Source of the DNA: Litorilituus sediminis
Lineage (GTDB): Bacteria; Pseudomonadota; Gammaproteobacteria; Enterobacterales; Alteromonadaceae
DNA length: 64,000 bases
Direction of reading: 5' to 3'
NCBI RefSeq assembly: GCF_004295665.1
Contig: NZ_CP034759.1
Span: forward strand, 2,604,001-2,668,000
Below are positions 63,988 through 64,000 of the stretch, piece by piece. Under the pieces are notes generated by a model. That model saw nothing but the letters and a program-made list of their open reading frames with translations, was not told the DNA's origin and made no database searches. Positions within the stretch are counted from its first letter, which is position 1. The number at the start of each line of letters is the position of its first letter. Position numbers and translations under genes: made by a program.

Positions 63988-64000
63988 CCTTCAAATTATT

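Noticed and set aside
1..64000. CRISPR array, tRNA or rRNA genes, prophage or intact transposase
   Set aside because: No regularly spaced repeats, no RNA-gene signatures and no transposase-like protein were found.

Overview
The window looks like chromosomal DNA of a marine gammaproteobacterium of the Alteromonadales, most likely near Colwelliaceae (Colwellia/Thalassotalea). This is inferred from AT-rich composition, closest-family impressions of the proteins, and the company of polA, prlC and gor; no search was run. There are no rRNA or tRNA genes, CRISPR arrays, prophage or intact transposase genes.

Layout. 1-1553: C-terminal half of an RND efflux permease cut by the window edge. 1644-5046: the two-component pair prsK/prsR. 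5126-10918 (minus): export and control genes of the exosortase A (XrtA/PEP-CTERM) exopolysaccharide locus (AAA ATPase, beta-barrel-like protein, tyrosine autokinase, chain-length determinant, Wza-like lipoprotein). 11133-30018 (plus): a long, tightly packed biosynthesis operon holding the initiating sugar transferase, DUF3473 deacetylase, FemAB-like protein, XrtA itself (C183/R228/H249, with EpsI-like tail), several glycosyltransferases, an asparagine-synthase-like amidotransferase, a CapK-like ligase, a 34-residue mini-protein, an O-antigen-ligase/polymerase-like protein, a second deacetylase and a Wzx-like flippase. 30089-39483 (minus): a seven-gene accessory operon with a WalW-like deacetylase, two acyltransferase-fold proteins, two ATP-grasp ligases, a repeat-bearing lipoprotein and a beta-helix protein. 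39647-44926: GDP-mannose supply (manC) and three O-acylation-type proteins (acyltransferase-3, SGNH-like, MBOAT).

The rest is mostly housekeeping: TAG-like glycosylase and prlC (45003-47776), a 1524-residue beta-propeller/PAS/GGDEF/EAL sensor (48031-52602), a 313-bp palindromic MITE-like element (52602-52914), glutathione reductase, a TonB-dependent receptor, a small membrane protein plus FAD monooxygenase with a divergent AraC-type regulator, a DUF4399 protein, and polA with an unusual leader.

How it works together (inference): PrsK/PrsR would sense surface conditions and drive sigma-54 genes; the plus operon builds and flips a polysaccharide, the 5126-10918 genes control its length and export it, and the minus operon plus the acyltransferases decorate or trim it. 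XrtA would process PEP-CTERM proteins, but no PEP-CTERM substrate and no PrsT TPR protein is visible here. The points most worth a second look are the ATP-grasp/deacetylase accessory operon, the apparent ATT start codon of the beta-helix gene, the 34-residue ORF, the MITE family whose two copies both abut stop codons, and the DnaA boxes and terminator-like hairpin in the polA leader.
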